NCBI GenBank assembly: GCA_021773335.1
Contig: JAJFKG010000009.1
Location: 41,045 to 105,044, forward strand
Reading direction: 5' to 3'
Source: Gammaproteobacteria bacterium
Lineage (GTDB): Bacteria > Pseudomonadota > Gammaproteobacteria > JAJFKG01
Length of the DNA stretch: 64,000 nucleotides
Part shown: in pieces, positions 19,749-28,624 of the stretch
Numbering within the stretch: the first letter of the stretch is position 1
Layout of the letters: every line of letters begins with the position of its first letter
Translations under genes and position numbers: made by a program
The notes under the pieces: model-generated
What the model saw: the letters and a program-made list of their open reading frames with translations, nothing else
Database searches by the model: none
Told to the model about the DNA's origin: nothing

Positions 19749-21374
19749 CTAACTGTTGTATAATAGTTTGCTAAGCCATTCAGTCAACACTTCTAGAGGA
19801 TCTCCGGCCATACCGACTAAACGCCACGCCACATGCCCATCGGGGCGCACTAACACTGCGCCATCAGGGTTGATTTGATAAATCTCCAGCCATTTACCCT
19901 GCGGGTCTTGCAACTCACCTGCTGCGCCAATGCGGTAACTTGTTATAGGCTTATCGGACATAGCGGCTACTGCCTTGTGCCAGTTATCTGTTTGATCACT
20001 GCTAAGTAATACAAACTGAGTATCAAATAAATCTAAGGTCGAAATCATTTCACTGCCACACATCAACTCATAATGCGGTGCGCGACAGCCTGGATAGGTA
20101 CTGGGTACATAGCGGTCGGTATACATAGCCGGTGGTTCACTGTCTTCTTGTGCTAACACGCCCTGTTCATAACGAAAACCCAAATCCAAACCAATATGAT
20201 TAAGGTGTTTGTATTGATCATCTAATGCCGCTTTAGCAGTCGCTTTGTCATTCTCATACAATGCCGTAAAAATAACATTCATACGCTCAGCATTGCCTGC
20301 GCTCCATTGAATGTTTTGCAAGGCAATAGGTGCGCGTTCTTGAGTATAAGTTTCTAAACAAGCTTCTCCTGCCTGCCCTTTTAATACCATGGCCAACTTC
20401 CACGCGAGATTATGTGCATCTTGAATACCGGTATTCATACCCAAGCCACCGGTTGGCGGCAAACGATGTGCAGCATCGCCCGCCAAGAAAATCCGTTTAA
20501 CACGATAATCTTCTGCAATTAATGCAGCCATACTCCAAAATGCTTTATTAATAAATGTCACCTCAACCTCAGGTACATCAATCACGCGCTTGACTAAATC
20601 AATGCAGAATTCATCGCTAAAGGTTTCTTTGCTAAAGCCTTCAATGACATCATAACGCACGCCAACCAACCAGCGCTTAGCACCATCTACCGAGAGTATC
20701 ACTGTACCCATGACGTCTTCACGCGTGAAGAAGAAACCCACACTGGGGCGATGTGCAACCCAAGGACTTAAATCCATTTCACAATAGATATTACAAAACT
20801 CACCTAAATTATCGCGTCCTTGCATATTAACGCCAAGGTGTGCTCTGATAGGGCTCGATGCACCATCCGCGGCAATCATATAGCTAGCGTTGACTTGATA
20901 TTCGGTCTGCGTATTGGTATCTAATAATGTCGCTGCAACACCCTCTTCACCTTGCTTAAACGTTTGCATACGCGTATTAAAACACAAATCGATTTGTGGA
21001 TATTGTTGCGCACATTTTGCAAGTTGACTCTCAACAATATCTTGGGAAATTAAGCTAGCGGGCGCAGGACTAAATGATTGTTTAGGTCGCCGCGCACTCA
21101 CGCGGGTTAATTCTTCGCCGGTCAATGACTCCAACCAGGTAAACCGTAGGGCTTCTTGGCCTAACTCATGTTTACGCAAGCCTGGCTCAATCCCCCATTG
21201 GCGAAATAACTCCATGGTGCGCGTAGCCACTCCACGTGCTTTGGGATGATTAGTTGTGCTTGGGTGTTTTTCCACGACAATACTGTGGATACCTTGACGC
21301 GCCAAGCCGATCGCACTGCTCAGTCCGACCGGCCCACCACCAACGATTAAAACTTGAGTTGATAAGTCCATCAT
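19749..21374 (-). CDS. FAD-dependent aromatic-ring monooxygenase (PheA/TfdB-like)
   Basis: Flavoprotein of the group A hydroxylase family. It has an N-terminal Rossmann motif VLIVGGGPVGLSSAIGLA, an internal DG-like region, and the second FAD motif RIFLAGDAAHRLPPTGGLG followed by GMNTGIQDAHNLAWKLA. A C-terminal thioredoxin-like extension (about 400-540) is typical of phenol-hydroxylase-like members. I prefer ATG at 21374 (541 residues, MMDLSTQ) because AGGA lies 7 nt upstream; in-frame starts at 21398 and 21431 are possible. The substrate is unknown and no ring-cleavage gene is nearby. It is divergent from the HdeD-like gene. Confidence 0.85.
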   Translation of the reverse strand: MMDLSTQVLIVGGGPVGLSSAIGLARQGIHSIVVEKHPSTTNHPKARGVATRTMELFRQWGIEPGLRKHELGQEALRFTWLESLTGEELTRVSARRPKQSFSPAPASLISQDIVESQLAKCAQQYPQIDLCFNTRMQTFKQGEEGVAATLLDTNTQTEYQVNASYMIAADGASSPIRAHLGVNMQGRDNLGEFCNIYCEMDLSPWVAHRPSVGFFFTREDVMGTVILSVDGAKRWLVGVRYDVIEGFSKETFSDEFCIDLVKRVIDVPEVEVTFINKAFWSMAALIAEDYRVKRIFLAGDAAHRLPPTGGLGMNTGIQDAHNLAWKLAMVLKGQAGEACLETYTQERAPIALQNIQWSAGNAERMNVIFTALYENDKATAKAALDDQYKHLNHIGLDLGFRYEQGVLAQEDSEPPAMYTDRYVPSTYPGCRAPHYELMCGSEMISTLDLFDTQFVLLSSDQTDNWHKAVAAMSDKPITSYRIGAAGELQDPQGKWLEIYQINPDGAVLVRPDGHVAWRLVGMAGDPLEVLTEWLSKLLYNS

Positions 21375-21493
21375 CTTTCCATCCTTATTCTCCGGCATTC
21401 TGCACGTGAAAGTGTCTTGAGATTCTAACACAGGCCGCCACTCTCTTATAAATTTAATGACAAATCAATAAGATAAGAGTGCTTTACACGGGA

Positions 21494-21514
21494 ACTCTCA
21501 AACGGTTTGAGAGT
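21494..21514. promoter_or_regulatory. Perfect palindrome in the monooxygenase/HdeD-like divergent region
   Basis: ACTCTCAAA-CGG-TTTGAGAGT has 9-bp perfect arms. It lies about 40 bp before the HdeD-like start and about 120 bp before the monooxygenase start, a position expected of an operator controlling one or both divergent genes. Confidence 0.5.
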
Positions 21515-21552
21515 CTATATTCACAAGCATTTTTCTATAAAAGGAGCACATC

Positions 21553-22080
21553 ATGGCTCAAACTCAAAATGTGTGGCCAGCGCTGTTTGCACGCGGCATC
21601 TTTGCCATTATCTTTGGTATCTTAGTGGCAGTTTACCCAGGCTTGTCACTAGCACTATTAATTACTTTTTTCGGGGCATTTGCCGTTGTCGCTGGTGTCA
21701 CCAGTATTGCCTTCTCAATCGCGAATCGTATGACTGATTCAGGTTGGAAGATGCATTGCTTTGAAGGCGTGATTGGGGTACTCGCAGGTTTAGCCGTCTT
21801 CATCTGGCCCGGTTTAACTGGCTTACTGTTACTCTATATTATCGCTGTATGGGCAATAATATCAGGCTTAGCACAATTCCTTGCAAGCTTTAAACTCCCC
21901 GGCGGCGCTACCCAAACCATTATTATGATCATCGGTGGTCTCGTCTCTATTGTCTTCGGCGCGTATGTGATCTATGAACCGTTTGTTGGTGCAGTCGCCA
22001 TTGCATGGCTAATCAGTGCCTACGCCATCATCATTGGTGTATTAAGCTTGATTGTGTCTATGCAAATGCGTAAAACATAG
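21553..22080 (+). CDS. HdeD/DUF308 family membrane protein
   Basis: 175-residue integral membrane protein with six hydrophobic segments in three pairs (starting near residues 12, 35, 73, 93, 124 and 149). It matches the DUF308/HdeD layout, including GIFAIIFGILVAVYPG and WPGLTGLLLLYII. HdeD is an acid-resistance protein in E. coli; a role in stress tolerance here is only inferred. AAGGAG lies 6 nt before the ATG. It converges on the Fic gene with a 7-nt gap. Confidence 0.87.
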   Translation: MAQTQNVWPALFARGIFAIIFGILVAVYPGLSLALLITFFGAFAVVAGVTSIAFSIANRMTDSGWKMHCFEGVIGVLAGLAVFIWPGLTGLLLLYIIAVWAIISGLAQFLASFKLPGGATQTIIMIIGGLVSIVFGAYVIYEPFVGAVAIAWLISAYAIIIGVLSLIVSMQMRKT

Positions 22081-22087
22081 AATACCT

Positions 22088-23302
22088 CTATTTCCCAGGA
22101 AACAATCCCGGCAACCAGCGTTCAGCCAGCGTTGCCGGGAATGCTAATGTTAATGGCGCCCTTGGTGATAACGAAGTCAATGCACTATGGTGCGTTAAAG
22201 CAGCAACAACTCGTCGAGCTTGACGGTCACTCGTATCTAAAATACTAGCCATTTCACCACGAGCTAACTCGCCTCTATATAATAGGGACTCGAGCACCAC
22301 ATTCGCTTTTGCTGGCAAATGTCCTAAACGCATTTCTTCTTCACACCACACGAGTATACGCTCACGTAAACGTTTTACTTGCATCAGTGACTCCATAAAT
22401 TTAACTTGGTCAATACAAGTTTCCAAAAAAAACTGCGTAAAAGATACTAAACTTTCTTCACTCAAATTGCCGCGCCCGTCTAGATCATTACGCCACGACC
22501 TATCACAAGCGCTTAGTGCTTCTTTATACGCTTGTTGATCACGTGCAAAGCCTCGTGCAATAGACCACAAGCCACCTGTATCTAAACACTCCTGCAATAG
22601 GCTGTAAGACATTAAGCGTGCGACACGCCCATTACCATCGAGAAATGGATGTATCCACAATAAACGGTGATGTGCAGCCGCTGCGGCAAGTAATGTTTCT
22701 GATTTTCCCAAACCGGTATAGACTTTCTCGAATCGCTCTAAAAAACGTGGCACTGCACCTGGGCTAATTGCCACATGGTGCCCCACGCTGACATCACAAT
22801 TTCGCCACTGTCCAGGAATGAGTTTTGTTTTTTGTTCGCCATCGAGCTCTTGCACCCACAATAAGTCTTCCGGCAGTAACTCACAAAAACGTCGGTGAAT
22901 CTCGCGCAAACCTGCGACCGTCGTCGCTTGCTGACCTAAACCGCCTGTATCAATCCATTGCTGAACACTGATATGTGCTTTTGCTTCAAGTTGTAAATTA
23001 CGCTTTTCACTATTCATGCTGTAATCGTCGTGCAACGCACGCTCGATATCGATTGGATGTGTATCATGCCCCTCGATTAAGTTGCTGTAGTAGCAATTCA
23101 TCGAACGCACTAGATCAGCCAATGCCGTTGTCACTTGCGGAGCCAAGCTATGTCGAAATCCCGCCGAGCACGCAGCCAATTCGACAGCTAAATCACCTAG
23201 CTCTGCTCTATGTTTAGATTCAAAACCAATCAACATGGGCTCCAGTGAGGAAACCTTTTCACCGCGATCAATGTCCGTTGTTTTGTCCGCTTTCATGGCC
23301 AT
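22088..23302 (-). CDS. Fic-domain protein with N-terminal inhibitory helix (class II)
   Basis: Fic enzymes transfer AMP or other groups onto target hydroxyls. The active motif is intact, HPFLDGNGRVARL (about residues 215-227). Near residues 72-80, YYSNLIEGH fits the inhibitory helix motif (S/T)xxxE(G/N), which makes this a class II, self-restrained Fic. A C-terminal winged-helix-like region (about 335-390; ARGEMASILDTSDRQARRVV) follows. 404 residues, no signal peptide. Targets could be cellular or, if secreted, host proteins; nothing here decides. A start at the second Met (MKADK) is possible. Confidence 0.9.
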   Translation of the reverse strand: MAMKADKTTDIDRGEKVSSLEPMLIGFESKHRAELGDLAVELAACSAGFRHSLAPQVTTALADLVRSMNCYYSNLIEGHDTHPIDIERALHDDYSMNSEKRNLQLEAKAHISVQQWIDTGGLGQQATTVAGLREIHRRFCELLPEDLLWVQELDGEQKTKLIPGQWRNCDVSVGHHVAISPGAVPRFLERFEKVYTGLGKSETLLAAAAAHHRLLWIHPFLDGNGRVARLMSYSLLQECLDTGGLWSIARGFARDQQAYKEALSACDRSWRNDLDGRGNLSEESLVSFTQFFLETCIDQVKFMESLMQVKRLRERILVWCEEEMRLGHLPAKANVVLESLLYRGELARGEMASILDTSDRQARRVVAALTHHSALTSLSPRAPLTLAFPATLAERWLPGLFPGK

Positions 23303-23425
23303 TTTTCCAGATAGATATTTAATATTTAAATTATATTATAACAATACGTTAGCAGCAAATTAATTTTCACAAGCGCTTGAAATGTCCGCTAATTTGGCCG
23401 TTTCTACAGCCGCTATTTTCCTCAA

Positions 23426-23470
23426 GGGGGCAGGTGCCGGATCCACTTAGTGGGTCCGGCACCTGCCCCC
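23426..23470. repeat. Long palindrome with GGCAGGTGCCGG arms
   Basis: 21-bp arms (23426-23446 and 23450-23470) beginning GGGGGCAGGTGCCGG, with one mismatch and a TTA loop. It lies between the divergent Fic and LysR genes, about 57 bp before the LysR start. A half-copy of the right arm recurs at about 31877-31900. It may be a REP-like mobile palindrome or a strong cruciform/terminator. Confidence 0.65.
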
Positions 23471-23526
23471 ATCACGCAAATGTGATATAAATAAGAATTA
23501 TTATTCCTATAGAGTGATGAAAATTC

Positions 23527-24390
23527 ATGAGTTTGCTTAGCCCTCAATTGATCGCCTTTGTCGCGGTCGTCAAACACAAAACCGTGCATGCTGCCGCCAG
23601 TAGCATGCACCTAACCCAAACTGCAGTCACCCAACGCATCCGCAGCCTTGAGCGCCAATTAAAAACCACCTTATTTATCCGCACACGTCGCGGTATGACG
23701 TTGACACAAGAAGGTGAAGCGCTTTTTCGCTATTGCCAAGCGGCCAAAGAACTTGAGGGTGAAGCGCTAGCAACAATCCAAGGTGCTGGCGTACAAACAG
23801 AAATTGAACTCACCATCAGCGCCGCTACCAGTATTATGCGCGCACGCGTCATGCCAAACTGTTTGCCAATAATGCAAAAATTTACGAACCTATTAATTTG
23901 TTTTCACGTGGATGATCTGGAACACCGCCACCAGAGCTTGCGCGCAGGATTAGCTGACTTCGTGATTATGCGCGCAGAGTACCTTGCTCCTGAAATGCAA
24001 TCCAAGCACTTAAAACCAGAGCAATATGTCCTAGTGGCACCCTATGCATGGAAAGGCCGTAAACTAAAAGACATTGTCGCAAACGAGCGTATTATCGATT
24101 TCGACGCTAGCGATGATGTGACCTTCAATTATCTCAAACAACACCAATTATTTGAACTTGCTCACCACAGTCGGTATTACGCCAATCGTACTGAAAACTT
24201 GGCGTTATTAGTTGCCGAAGGTGTTGGCTACACTTGTCTTGCCAAAGAGTTCGTGCAACCTTATGTCAAAAATCAACAATTAACCATCTTAAATCAAGGC
24301 AAAACTTACGATGTTTCACATGTATTAGCTTGGTTTGATCGCCCCGAACCAGCCGAGTATTTCTCGGCGATAATCGCAGGAATTAAATAA
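23527..24390 (+). CDS. LysR-family transcriptional regulator (ArgP-like)
   Basis: 287-residue LysR protein. The winged HTH at residues 5-65 (LIAFVAVVKHKTVHAAASSMHLTQTAVTQRIRSLE when read in parts: VHAAASSMHLTQTAVTQRI) is followed by a substrate-binding domain (about 90-285). The HTH and the phrase LKTTLFIRTRRGMTLTQEGEAL resemble the ArgP/IciA subgroup, which often controls amino-acid export or metabolism. It is not divergent from an exporter, so the target is unclear. It stands alone between the palindrome at 23426 and repeat R2. Confidence 0.85.
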   Translation: MSLLSPQLIAFVAVVKHKTVHAAASSMHLTQTAVTQRIRSLERQLKTTLFIRTRRGMTLTQEGEALFRYCQAAKELEGEALATIQGAGVQTEIELTISAATSIMRARVMPNCLPIMQKFTNLLICFHVDDLEHRHQSLRAGLADFVIMRAEYLAPEMQSKHLKPEQYVLVAPYAWKGRKLKDIVANERIIDFDASDDVTFNYLKQHQLFELAHHSRYYANRTENLALLVAEGVGYTCLAKEFVQPYVKNQQLTILNQGKTYDVSHVLAWFDRPEPAEYFSAIIAGIK

Positions 24391-24485
24391 AATAGAACCC
24401 ATAGAAACTCTCAGATTGGCCACTCTGTTGTACTCTTCCCGTATAAATCCGGGGGAAGCACCAACCTACAAAAACACCGCAGTGT

Positions 24486-24613
24486 GTAGACTACTGTCTC
24501 TGCGTCAAGCCCAGATGTAGCCCGGATAAGTTGCGCAGCAACGTCATCCGGGAACCGCAATCGCAAACACCCTCCCCGGATGACGCGCGTGCCGCGCTTA
24601 TCCGGGCGACGGC
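24486..24613. repeat. R2: dispersed nested-palindrome element
   Basis: The 35-nt left flank (24486-24520) differs from that of R1 at only three positions. Outer arms GTAGCCCGGATAAG (24517-24530) and CTTATCCGGGCGAC (24597-24610) enclose inner arms CGTCATCCGGG (24542-24552) and CCCGGATGACG (24574-24584). It has the same architecture as R1 and R3 but with a CCGGAT core in place of CTTGAT. It fills most of the 325-nt gap between the LysR and PAS-LuxR genes. Confidence 0.85.
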
Positions 24614-24715
24614 TTACGTAGGAACAAATGCTAATGTAGTCTTTAAAGGGCTGCTCATTTTGTTTACAAACTCAAGCGATTTTGCTAAAATGTGTGCCTC
24701 ACATAAACCCAGCAA

Positions 24716-25423
24716 ATGGACAAGAATTTCATTATGTTACAACAAGTTGCACAAAGCCATTTAGATGCCTTACCCGGCAATATCTTTATAAAAGACACCC
24801 AATCACGCTACCTCTATGCCAATCAAGCGCATAGCCAGCTAGTGGGTTTCGACAATTTTCACAGCTTGCTCGATGCCGGGGGCACAGATTATGACAGTCC
24901 TAATGAGGCAGCACTGCTAGCAGACCGCATGATTGCAGAAGACCAACGGGTGATGGCAAACAATGCAGCGCTCAAATTTCTGAAAGGTTACCGCGACAAG
25001 AACGCTAACTGGCATATCCTGTTAGGTGAAAAAAAACCATTTCATAATACGCATGGCGGTATTCAAGGTGTTAGCAGCAATTGCCAAAATGTCACTGACA
25101 ATCCCTTAATGAACTTCGCAACCATTATTGGTAACGATGAAAAACGTTTCGGCAGGTGCGCTGGTTTTTGTTATTATATCGCCCATAAAAGTGCAGTATT
25201 CAACTTATCAAAACGTCAAACCGAGTGCCTCTATTATCTCGTACGTGGATTCACTGCACCAGAGATTGCGACACGCTTAGGTTTATCTAAGCGCACGGTG
25301 GAGTCACACTTAGATGAAACAAAACATAAACTCGCTTGCAATAGCAAAAGTGAATTGATTGCGAAAGCTATCTATCAAGGATTTCTCAGTATTTTACCAC
25401 CTTCAGTTTTATACGTAGTATAA
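24716..25423 (+). CDS. PAS-domain LuxR-family regulator
   Basis: 235 residues. The N-terminal PAS-like sensor (about 15-130; LPGNIFIKDTQSRYLYANQA) is typical of the PAS fold. The C-terminal LuxR/FixJ-type HTH (about 165-225) reads LSKRQTECLYYLVRGFTAPE and IATRLGLSKRTVESHL. No receiver domain is present, so it is not a classical response regulator. The ligand and target genes are unknown. A second Met six codons in (24734) could be the true start; neither has a strong ribosome site. Confidence 0.85.
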   Translation: MDKNFIMLQQVAQSHLDALPGNIFIKDTQSRYLYANQAHSQLVGFDNFHSLLDAGGTDYDSPNEAALLADRMIAEDQRVMANNAALKFLKGYRDKNANWHILLGEKKPFHNTHGGIQGVSSNCQNVTDNPLMNFATIIGNDEKRFGRCAGFCYYIAHKSAVFNLSKRQTECLYYLVRGFTAPEIATRLGLSKRTVESHLDETKHKLACNSKSELIAKAIYQGFLSILPPSVLYVV

Positions 25424-25453
25424 AACCATTAACAATTCTCACCTTGAAGTAGG

Positions 25454-26638
25454 ATGATTGTGAATACAGTTGATGTCATTGTCATTGGTGCCGGTGCCGC
25501 CGGCCTAATGTGCACCATCGAGGCAGGCAAGCGTGGGCGCAGCGTATTGGTACTAGAACGCAGCAATAAACCCGGCAAAAAGATCCTGATGTCAGGTGGT
25601 GGGCGTTGCAACTTTACTAATTATTATATTGAGCCTGAGCGCTATCTTTCTCACAACCCCCATTTTTGCAAATCTGCCTTGAGTCGTTATACACCGTGGG
25701 ACTTTATCGAATTAGTTAAGAAGCATAAAATTCCTTTTCATGAAAAAACGTTAGGCCAATTATTCTGTGACAATAAAGCTAAAGATATTTTAAACATGCT
25801 GTTGTGTGAATGTGAACAGTACGGTGTAGAGATTAAACTCAATGCCAATGTAGAAAATTTAACAAAAATTGGCAATGAACAATTCCAACTACGCACAAAC
25901 CAAGGCAAGTTCACTTGCAAATCCTTAGTCATCGCCAGTGGCGGCTTATCCATTCCCACCCTAGGCTCTAGCCCTTTCGGTTATCGCGTGGCAGAGCAAT
26001 TCGGTTTAAAAGTTTGGCCAACACGTGCTGGCCTAGTGCCTTTTACGTTACATGATCACGACAAAGAACGTTTTGCCACACTATCAGGTGTTGCTGTCGA
26101 TAGCCTGGTGCAAGTTGACAAACAAAGCTTTCGCGAAAATCTCTTATTTACTCATCGTGGTTTGAGTGGCCCTGCTATCTTACAAATATCTTCTTATTGG
26201 CAGCCTGGCGATACGGTTACTATTAATTTATTGCCCGATATCGATGCGCAAGATTTTTTACTCACCGCAAAACAAAAATCCAACAAACAATTAAAAACTT
26301 TATTACATAGTTTACTACCCAAACGTCTTCTCGACGTTATTCTACCAGAAGCTTTGGCGAATAAGGCTATGCATGCCTGTAGCGAACAAGACATTAAGAC
26401 AATCACTGCATTATTACAATCTCACGCCATCAAGCCTAATGCCACCGAAGGCTACCGCACGGCTGAAGTCACCCTAGGCGGTGTCGATGTCGATGCTCTC
26501 TCATCAAAAACCATGCAAGTAAAAAACATCCCCGGTTTATACTTTATCGGCGAAGTCGTCGATGTCACCGGCTGGCTCGGTGGTTATAACTTCCAATGGG
26601 CATGGTCATCCGGCTGGGCGGCAGGACACGTTGTTTAG
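25454..26638 (+). CDS. HI0933/YhiN-type NAD(P)/FAD-dependent oxidoreductase
   Basis: 394-residue flavoprotein of the YhiN/BaiN family. The N-terminal dinucleotide motif is VIVIGAGAAGLMCTIEAGKRG, followed by the family-specific GGGRCNFTN. LVIASGGLSIPTLGSS lies mid-protein, and the C-terminal signature is GEVVDVTGWLGGYNFQWAWS. The reaction is not firmly known for most members. An AGG just before the ATG is a weak ribosome site. It is plus-strand, 30 nt after the LuxR gene, and could be co-transcribed with it. Confidence 0.9.
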   Translation: MIVNTVDVIVIGAGAAGLMCTIEAGKRGRSVLVLERSNKPGKKILMSGGGRCNFTNYYIEPERYLSHNPHFCKSALSRYTPWDFIELVKKHKIPFHEKTLGQLFCDNKAKDILNMLLCECEQYGVEIKLNANVENLTKIGNEQFQLRTNQGKFTCKSLVIASGGLSIPTLGSSPFGYRVAEQFGLKVWPTRAGLVPFTLHDHDKERFATLSGVAVDSLVQVDKQSFRENLLFTHRGLSGPAILQISSYWQPGDTVTINLLPDIDAQDFLLTAKQKSNKQLKTLLHSLLPKRLLDVILPEALANKAMHACSEQDIKTITALLQSHAIKPNATEGYRTAEVTLGGVDVDALSSKTMQVKNIPGLYFIGEVVDVTGWLGGYNFQWAWSSGWAAGHVV

Positions 26639-26672
26639 GATTTTATAGTTAACAAAAAACCCCACTTTGCCT

Positions 26673-27032
26673 TCACAAAATACGCGAGCCATTCACGGCG
26701 TTTTTGTTTGGCTGAATGAGAATCGTGCCTTTTTGTTCATCCACTGCTGCTAGCACTAATACTTCAGATTTGACACCGGCAACACGCTTAGCAGGAAAAT
26801 TCATCACCGCAATCACTTGTTGATTCACCAGCTCACTGCACTGATAGTGTTGCGTGATTTGCGCTGAGCTGGTTTTCACACCCAACTCACCAAAGTCAAT
26901 GGTTAAGATATAAGCTGGCAGGCGTGCTTTACTATTCGCTTCCGCATGTGTAATGGTGCCAACACGCATTTCCACCTTAGTAAAGTCGCTAAACTCAATC
27001 GCTTCTAGTATTTCCACGTTGTTCCTGTCCAC
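26673..27032 (-). CDS. csaA: CsaA-like tRNA-binding-domain protein
   Basis: 119-residue OB-fold protein of the CsaA/EMAP-II-like tRNA-binding family. It shows FTKVEMRVGTITHAE at the N-terminus, LTIDFGELGVKTSSAQI, MNFPAKRVAGVKSEVLVLA and a C-terminal NAVNGSRIL. CsaA is a dimeric chaperone-like protein linked to protein export in Bacillus; proteobacterial copies are uncharacterised. Minus strand and convergent with the YhiN-type gene (34-nt gap). Confidence 0.87.
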   Translation of the reverse strand: MDRNNVEILEAIEFSDFTKVEMRVGTITHAEANSKARLPAYILTIDFGELGVKTSSAQITQHYQCSELVNQQVIAVMNFPAKRVAGVKSEVLVLAAVDEQKGTILIQPNKNAVNGSRIL

Positions 27033-27217
27033 ACCGCTATTAAACTCAATCCCCGACCAAAAATCGCATGTTACAATCGTGCTACTTTAACAGACAGAGC
27101 AATGTCTGTAACTCAGCAAATGTACTGAAAGTGCCTACCTAGGTGTGCAACGCCTTCAATCCCTCACATCGACATGTTACCATCAAGGCCAAGCCAGCAC
27201 AGAGGCAATCAGCAACC

Positions 27218-27298
27218 ATGAACACAATCCCCGATCAAGCACAATTCTGGAGTGACATAGGCTCAACAAAAACATTTCGACAAAATGCAGGGGTTTGA
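27218..27298 (+). pseudogene. Methyltransferase N-terminal stub
   Basis: An ATG at 27218 opens 26 codons containing AQFWSDIGSTKTF, which resembles the first residues of class I SAM-dependent methyltransferases (FW..IGS.K.FT). It stops at 27296-27298 before any SAM-binding motif. I read it as the surviving 5' end of a deleted gene. The next frame (27285) begins inside it in another phase. Confidence 0.45.
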
Positions 27299-27737
27299 AG
27301 AAAAGTCTATCAAGCTAAGTAATAAAAAAATCGCTGAACTCGATGAAGTATTGAGCCTGAGCAATCCAGTCATACAAAATACTATCCAAGAGAGCAATGC
27401 AATTCCTATCGGTTGTATTGAAGTTGGATACAGCAGTAATTATAAGCTTGGCTTAGCGGTTGCTTTGTGTAATGACATTCAAAGTAATCGTGCTGAAATT
27501 GCCATGCAACATATCCGACTGTTGCATAACCTTTATCAAATCAAACCCAGCGAAGAAATTCTAGAAGATTTGATCGATACCTATGACTTAGACATCGATG
27601 CAATACAATCTATTTTTCTTAGCACGCCACATCCGATGAAAAACACAGCTATCGTAGAAACCACTCACTTAGTTATCCCTCCTTTCAAATCATCGCGGAA
27701 AACCTGTTTCGAGAAAAGCAGACAACGCTTGCGATAA
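27285..27737 (+). CDS. Uncharacterised protein, possibly a gene fragment
   Basis: 150 residues, no signal peptide or membrane segment. The middle is plausible protein (GLAVALCNDIQSNRAEIAMQ, then acidic EEILEDLIDTYDLDIDAI). I do not recognise a family. It begins in the remains of a methyltransferase stub and ends just before an NhaA gene lacking its N-terminus. It may therefore be an internal piece of something else, or a short real gene. Codon use looks similar to the neighbours. A basic C-terminal end (SSRKTCFEKSRQRLR) may be out-of-frame residue. Confidence 0.4.
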   Translation: MQGFEEKSIKLSNKKIAELDEVLSLSNPVIQNTIQESNAIPIGCIEVGYSSNYKLGLAVALCNDIQSNRAEIAMQHIRLLHNLYQIKPSEEILEDLIDTYDLDIDAIQSIFLSTPHPMKNTAIVETTHLVIPPFKSSRKTCFEKSRQRLR

Positions 27738-27767
27738 ATTGTAAAAAAGCCTCATTTACTGTAAAAT

Positions 27768-28598
27768 TTGTCTGCACACGGAGTGTGGAATAAATACACC
27801 ATTATTGTTATTGCAGCTGTTTATTCACAACATGTTTCAATAGGTTACTTGTTATATTCTGCCGCCTTTATGCTAATGCTCATTATTGGTAACTTTTCAG
27901 GTATTCGCAATATGACTTTCTATTTAATTGGCGGTGCCTTGATATGGTTTATGCTTGAAAACTCAGGCATACATGGCGTTATCTCCGGTGTTCTCATCGC
28001 ATTATGTATTCCGGCACGCCCAGCCAAAGGCCCTAAAACATTTATTAATAAAACCAACAAGCTCATCAAATATTTTGAAAAACGCAAAGAAAAAATTCCT
28101 AAAGTTGTTGCGGATGAAGAACAACACTTGATCATCGAAGAAATGCGCGATACCGCTAAACAAGCAACAACCCCTCTACAACGACTAGAATCAATGCTCG
28201 ATATGCCAATCTCATTAGTGGTTTTACCATTGTTTGCTTTTTTCAATGCCGGAATAGTCTTAAACACAAGCAGTATTCACACAAGCCTGCAATCACACCT
28301 AACCTGGGGTATCGCACTGGGCTTGTTCGTCGGTAAGCCTCTCGGTATTGCTCTATTCACTGTACTCGCCCTGAAACTGCGCATTGGCTTATTACCTAAA
28401 GAAACAAATTTAAAACAATTGATTGGTGTTTTTATTTTAGGTGGCATAGGCTTCACGATGTCATTATTCATGAACAATCTCGCCTTCACCAACAGCACAA
28501 CGCTCATTGAGCAGGCGAAATTCGGCATTTTACTGGGCTCCGTTTTATCTGCGATTGCTGGCGTAATTTGGCTATGTTTTTGCATGCGACAAGATTAG
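27768..28598 (+). pseudogene. nhaA: NhaA Na+/H+ antiporter lacking its N-terminal half
   Basis: The 276 residues align with the C-terminal two-thirds of NhaA: NFSGIRNMTFYLIGGALIWF, SGIHGVISGVLIAL, the inter-domain loop with QRLESML, FAFFNAGI, GKPLGIALFTVLALKLRIG and GGIGFTMSLFMNNLAF. The first ~120 residues are missing, including the membrane helices that precede and contain the paired aspartates (DDLG, D163/D164 of E. coli NhaA). The similarity begins immediately after them at IIVIAAVYS. The putative TTG start gives an unrelated 9-residue lead. Without the aspartates it should not transport Na+. Confidence 0.75.
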
Positions 28599-28624
28599 CT
28601 ATCTTCAATAAAGCAGGGGGCAGG

